From [Bacillus] selenitireducens MLS10 (lineage in GTDB: Bacteria; Bacillota; Bacilli; Bacillales; Salisediminibacteriaceae), in NCBI RefSeq assembly GCF_000093085.1, contig NC_014219.1:3278384-3342383 (forward strand): a stretch of 64,000 nucleotides of DNA. The letters are read 5' to 3'. Positions within the stretch are counted from its first letter, which is position 1. Each line of letters begins with the position of its first letter. A program made the translations under genes and the position numbers. The notes below the pieces were generated by a model, which was not told the origin of the DNA, ran no database searches, and saw only the letters and a list, made by a program, of their open reading frames with translations. This document shows positions 60,800-64,000 of the stretch, piece after piece.

Positions 60800-62104
60800 T
60801 CACGATTTGTCCGGTGCCCCAAACTGCTGGAAGACCGTATTGCGCTGTTCCGGATAGAGCTCCCGGCCACTGACGTCATTGATGATCATGGCGTTACGCA
60901 TGACGGCAAGCTGCAGATTCGTCGCACTGATGCCGTGGGAATGCAGAATGTCTGTCAGGAGGTAAAAGCGGCTTTCCGCTCCGCGGTCTTTGATCGTCAG
61001 GCGATAGTTCCGGTCCACGGACGGATGATCGTCGTCCTCGAACTCGGCCTGTTTGGCGATGTCCCCGAACCAGCCCGGAAGATCCGGTCTGTAGCCGGTG
61101 GCGAGGATGACCTTATCCACCGTCGACTGAAAGGCCTGCTCTTCTTGCCACTCGTTTAATTCAAGGCTGACCGGTGCGCCCTTTTTCGACTGGGACATCC
61201 CCGTCAGCTCCACCCGGGACTGAATCGTCACGCCGCTCTCGCCGCCGTCTACGGTGCGATGATAGAGGGTTTCATAGATCTCATGCAGGGTCGCTTCCTC
61301 CACGCCGTTTCGGATCCTCGTGAGCATCGGCCCTTCGCTCAAGCGCTTATCAAGGGGAAGGTTGTGGAAGTAGTCCACATAGTCCGGAGAGAAGAGCTCG
61401 AGCCCGAGTTTGCCCGCTTCAAGCTGAAAGAAACCCGACGAGCGTGTGTACCAGCTGATGTGCGGTTTCCCGTCCTGTTGTCCGTGCATGAGCTCAATGA
61501 AGATCTCCGCGGCACTCTGACCGGATCCGATCAGGGCCACATGATCACCCGAGAGGATCTGATCTTTCTCCTGCAAAAAGCGGCTTGAGTGAATCGCGTC
61601 GTGCTCGTGGACGTCCTTGTCCATAGCCCCCGGGACCATCGGCTTCGTGCCGGTGCCCATGCTGAGGTGCCGGGTCAAGACGACGTCTGTTTCACTGCTT
61701 TTTTTATCCAGGACATGCACCTCAAAGTGGTCGTCCTTCATAACGACATCCGTCACCCGTTTGCCGAAGCGGACATTGCCGAGCTGATCTTTGACCCAAC
61801 GGGCGTAAGCATTGTATTCCCGTCGCGGGATGTCAAACCGGTTGAAAAAATAGAACTGGTACAGCCGGTTCTGTTTATGGACGTAGTTCAAAAAGCTGTA
61901 AGGACTCGTCGGATCTGCGAATGTGACGAGATCGGCGATAAACGGCACCTGCAGGTCCGATCCTTCAAGGAGCATCCCCGGGTGCCATTCGAATTCGTCG
62001 TTCTCATCAAAAAACACCGTATCCAAACTGTCTGAGTAAGGTGCGGCAAGGGCCGCCATGCCGAGGTGAAACGGTCCCACCCCGACGCCAATCAGATCAT
62101 ACAT
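60800..62104 (-). CDS. Lysine/ornithine N-monooxygenase (SidA/IucD/PvdA family)
   Basis: The 434-residue flavoprotein starts MYDLIGVGVGPFHLGMAALAA (FAD-binding GxGPxxL), has FEWHPGMLLEGSDLQVPFIADLVTFADPTSPYSFLNYV of the N-hydroxylase family, an NADPH motif (VALIGSGQSAAEIFIEL near residue 203) and a C-terminal ATGYRPDLP. It adds a hydroxyl to the side-chain amine of Lys or Orn for siderophores. No siderophore synthetase (IucA/C type or NRPS) or transport gene is near. ATG at 62104 with GGAG nine bases upstream is preferred to frames that begin up to 14 codons earlier. Confidence 0.9.
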   Translation of the reverse strand: MYDLIGVGVGPFHLGMAALAAPYSDSLDTVFFDENDEFEWHPGMLLEGSDLQVPFIADLVTFADPTSPYSFLNYVHKQNRLYQFYFFNRFDIPRREYNAYARWVKDQLGNVRFGKRVTDVVMKDDHFEVHVLDKKSSETDVVLTRHLSMGTGTKPMVPGAMDKDVHEHDAIHSSRFLQEKDQILSGDHVALIGSGQSAAEIFIELMHGQQDGKPHISWYTRSSGFFQLEAGKLGLELFSPDYVDYFHNLPLDKRLSEGPMLTRIRNGVEEATLHEIYETLYHRTVDGGESGVTIQSRVELTGMSQSKKGAPVSLELNEWQEEQAFQSTVDKVILATGYRPDLPGWFGDIAKQAEFEDDDHPSVDRNYRLTIKDRGAESRFYLLTDILHSHGISATNLQLAVMRNAMIINDVSGRELYPEQRNTVFQQFGAPDKS

Positions 62105-62163
62105 CACGATCATCTCCTTCGTTTTCAGATGAACAGATTGTACCATAAATTCCGCATATTAGC

Positions 62164-62622
62164 TCAAGAGCGATTTCTTTGCTTTCGCCAGCGCCAGATC
62201 CGGTATACCAGCAAGTAGATCAGGATCCCTGTCATCGCCCCGAGGCTGTCAATCACCACGTCCATCACGTCACCGACACGGCCCGGGATAAACGTCTGGT
62301 GATACTCATCCGTCGCCGCGTAAGCCGTGGCAATGAACCAGGCATAAACGGATGCCCGAAAGAGCGTCACCCGGCTTGCGAGAAGGGCATGCAGGACAAG
62401 GACGCCGAGGATCAGGTAGACGAAGAAGTGGGCACTCTTTCGGATCAGGGTATGAAGAATACCGATCTCAAAATCGATCAGCGGCAAAGCCGTCAGTACC
62501 GTATGGATCCAGCGCGTAATGCCGCCGCTTAATGCAGCCGATTCATCTCCTGGCTGATGGGAGAAAAAGAAGATCAGGCCCATCCAGAGAATCACAGCGA
62601 GCCAGGAAAGTTTCTTATGCAT
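62164..62622 (-). CDS. VanZ-like family membrane protein
   Basis: The 152-residue protein has about four membrane helices and the VanZ-like features: WMGLIFFFSHQPG near the N-terminus, the KSAHFFVYLILGVL segment near residue 66 and AATDEYHQTFIPGRVGDVMDVVIDSLGA near 105. VanZ-like proteins can confer low teicoplanin resistance but many have unknown roles. No van genes are adjacent. ATG at 62622 has AAAGGATG upstream; an ATG at 62634 would overlap that site. Confidence 0.88.
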   Translation of the reverse strand: MHKKLSWLAVILWMGLIFFFSHQPGDESAALSGGITRWIHTVLTALPLIDFEIGILHTLIRKSAHFFVYLILGVLVLHALLASRVTLFRASVYAWFIATAYAATDEYHQTFIPGRVGDVMDVVIDSLGAMTGILIYLLVYRIWRWRKQRNRS

Positions 62623-62660
62623 GAGTAAGCGCATCCTTTCTGTTTATAAGCTTCCGTTCG

Positions 62661-64000
62661 TCAGTTCCGTCTGAACCGCGCAGGAATGAAGCGTTGGATC
62701 CGAGATCCGAGTACCATTTCCGCAAGACCCGTCCGGATCGTCAATGCGAAATAGATGACAATCCCGATCACGACAGACACCGTCAGAACGAGCACGTAGT
62801 CCATCTTCCCGTCCATACCGAGCATCGCCGCCATCGAGAATCTGACAACGACCACAGTGGCTGCCATCACCGCAGAGAAAATCGTAATCAAAAGGAGCCG
62901 CTTCCAGACGGTCGCAAAGGCAAATCCGGCAAAATGCTCCACCGCCCATACCATGACCATGATCGCGAGGATATAGCCCGCCGCTGTCGCAAGGGGCGCG
63001 CCCACGGGGCCGAACCAGGTGATGAAGGGGATGTTCACGATCAACTTCGTGAGAATCCCGATCAAAAGTGCAAGTACCGCCACCTTCTGCCGGTTCAGTC
63101 CCTGCAGGAGGGCTGCCGTCACGGCAAAGACCGAGAAGAGGATCGCCACCGGGGCATAGAACTGCAGAATCGGTGCCCCGATTTGAATGTCTTCGATGGA
63201 GTACAGCGTTCCGTAGGCAGGCACGGCAAGGACCATAAGGCCGATAGCTGCCGGTACAGTGAAAAAGAAAATGATCTGGTAAATCTGAGTAATCTGCCCG
63301 TTCAGACGCGTGCGGTCACCGGTCGTAAAGGCCGCCGTCACCGTCGGGATGATTGTCAGTGACATGGCCGTTGCGATCGTGACGGGAATGAGGACGAGCT
63401 TATGCACGGCCTGGCTGTAAGCGCCGAAATACTGTTCAGCTTCCCGCTGGGTATATCCGCCCCCCATCATCGCCTCGTTAAACGTCAGAAGGTCAATCAT
63501 CTGATAGAGCGGGATCGCAAGACCAACGAGGGATATCGGTACCGCATAGGCAAGCAGTTCTTTGTAGATCGCAGGCAACGATTTTTGCGCCGGCTTCGTC
63601 CCATCCGGATTCATCGGCTGTTTCCCAATGTTTACATCGTTTAAATATCGGCCCGTCTTCCTAAAGAAGTACGTGAGAATCCCGAGGCTTCCCACAGCTC
63701 CGACGAAGGCGCCAAAGGTCGCAAACCCGACCGCTGTCCCGAGTTCCCCGCCCCAGACGTCAAGGATCAGCCACGTCAGAATCAGGATGAAGGCGATCCG
63801 GATGAGCTGTTCGACGACCTGCGAGATCGCTGTCGGTCCCATCATGTTAAAGCCCTGGAAGTAGCCGCGGATCGACGACATCACCGGGATGATGATGAGG
63901 GCGACACTGACCATGCGGATCGTAAAGACAGCGTCGGCGATGGAGTTCCCGTCAAGGTCATCCGGGTTCAGGAATTGTCTCGCGATCGGTTCGGCGAGCA
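62661..64000 (-). CDS. SpoVB/YtgP (MurJ-type) lipid flippase, 5' end cut by the right edge
   Basis: The frame is open to the window edge; 446 codons are visible. The product has about eleven visible membrane helices and resembles the SpoVB/YtgP branch of the MOP exporter superfamily, with SSIRGYFQGFNMMGPTAISQVVEQL. These flip lipid-linked precursors (lipid II) for wall synthesis. The internal ATG at 63914 is not a start because coding sequence continues upstream. The C-terminus ends ...RFIPARFRRN. It is a second flippase beside the MurJ/MviN homologue in the csaB operon. Confidence 0.88.
   Translation of the reverse strand, partial: LAEPIARQFLNPDDLDGNSIADAVFTIRMVSVALIIIPVMSSIRGYFQGFNMMGPTAISQVVEQLIRIAFILILTWLILDVWGGELGTAVGFATFGAFVGAVGSLGILTYFFRKTGRYLNDVNIGKQPMNPDGTKPAQKSLPAIYKELLAYAVPISLVGLAIPLYQMIDLLTFNEAMMGGGYTQREAEQYFGAYSQAVHKLVLIPVTIATAMSLTIIPTVTAAFTTGDRTRLNGQITQIYQIIFFFTVPAAIGLMVLAVPAYGTLYSIEDIQIGAPILQFYAPVAILFSVFAVTAALLQGLNRQKVAVLALLIGILTKLIVNIPFITWFGPVGAPLATAAGYILAIMVMVWAVEHFAGFAFATVWKRLLLITIFSAVMAATVVVVRFSMAAMLGMDGKMDYVLVLTVSVVIGIVIYFALTIRTGLAEMVLGSRIQRFIPARFRRN

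Noticed and set aside
62164-62622. Glycopeptide resistance locus
   Set aside because: Only a VanZ-like protein is present; no vanHAX, vanY or vanRS genes lie nearby.

Overview
The window is a stretch of a low- to mid-GC Gram-positive (Bacillota, Bacillaceae-like) chromosome devoted almost entirely to the cell surface. Evidence for the lineage: a comK gene, strong Shine-Dalgarno sites, NlpC/P60 and LytR-CpsA-Psr wall proteins, a poly-gamma-glutamate (pgs/cap) operon, SLH-domain proteins and a csaB pyruvyl transferase. Acid-rich secreted proteins and a BCCT osmolyte transporter suggest, by inference only, a salt- or alkali-adapted species.

Layout. (1) 1-10.8 kb, mostly minus strand: an exopolysaccharide locus. 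A promoter near 10.78 kb drives a Wzz-like co-polymerase, a BY tyrosine kinase and a PHP phosphatase, then a 590-base structured leader, a membrane nucleotide-sugar dehydratase and galU. Further on, in AT-rich DNA, lie a phosphoglycosyl transferase, an SDR epimerase and a glycosyltransferase that runs off the left edge. Between these halves sits a small competence-like island (3.2-5.1 kb): a type IV pilin-like gene, a sigma-70-like factor and comK, with a 22-base-period array of ComK-box-like motifs. (2) 10.9-15.3 kb: a Ser/Gly/Asp-rich membrane protein, two SLH proteins and a small unknown. (3) 15.3-25.8 kb: a probable secondary cell wall polymer locus. A minus-strand operon (WecC-type dehydrogenase, TagO, TagA/WecG, GNAT, PIG-L deacetylase, glycosyltransferase) is divergent from a plus-strand operon (csaB, glycosyltransferase, murJ). 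csaB pyruvylation creates the ligand for SLH domains. (4) 26.0-33.1 kb: four SLH-anchored enzymes in a row (NlpC/P60 endopeptidase, subtilisin, glucosaminidase, amidase), two of them preceded by WalR-box-like motifs. (5) 33.4-36.8 kb: a lytic-transglycosylase-like protein and an OatA-like acyltransferase. (6) 36.97-37.10 kb: a cluster of DnaA boxes between convergent genes. (7) 37.1-43.7 kb: a poly-gamma-glutamate operon (pgsB, pgsC, pgsA, an oversized gamma-glutamyltransferase, and a fifth unknown gene). (8) 44.0-48.4 kb: two more NlpC/P60 proteins and an LCP ligase. (9) 48.9-62.6 kb: two chemoreceptors, an RsbW-like ATPase, a BCCT/TetR/esterase operon with palindromic operators, an MHYT-GGDEF-EAL protein, an orphan N-hydroxylating monooxygenase and a VanZ-like protein. 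(10) The right edge cuts a SpoVB/MurJ-type flippase.

How it fits together: the TagO/TagA/WecC/csaB genes would make a pyruvylated wall polymer, LCP would attach it, SLH proteins would dock on it and the NlpC/P60, amidase, glucosaminidase and transglycosylase enzymes would remodel peptidoglycan. EPS and poly-gamma-glutamate form outer layers. No tRNA, rRNA, CRISPR array or complete insertion sequence was seen.
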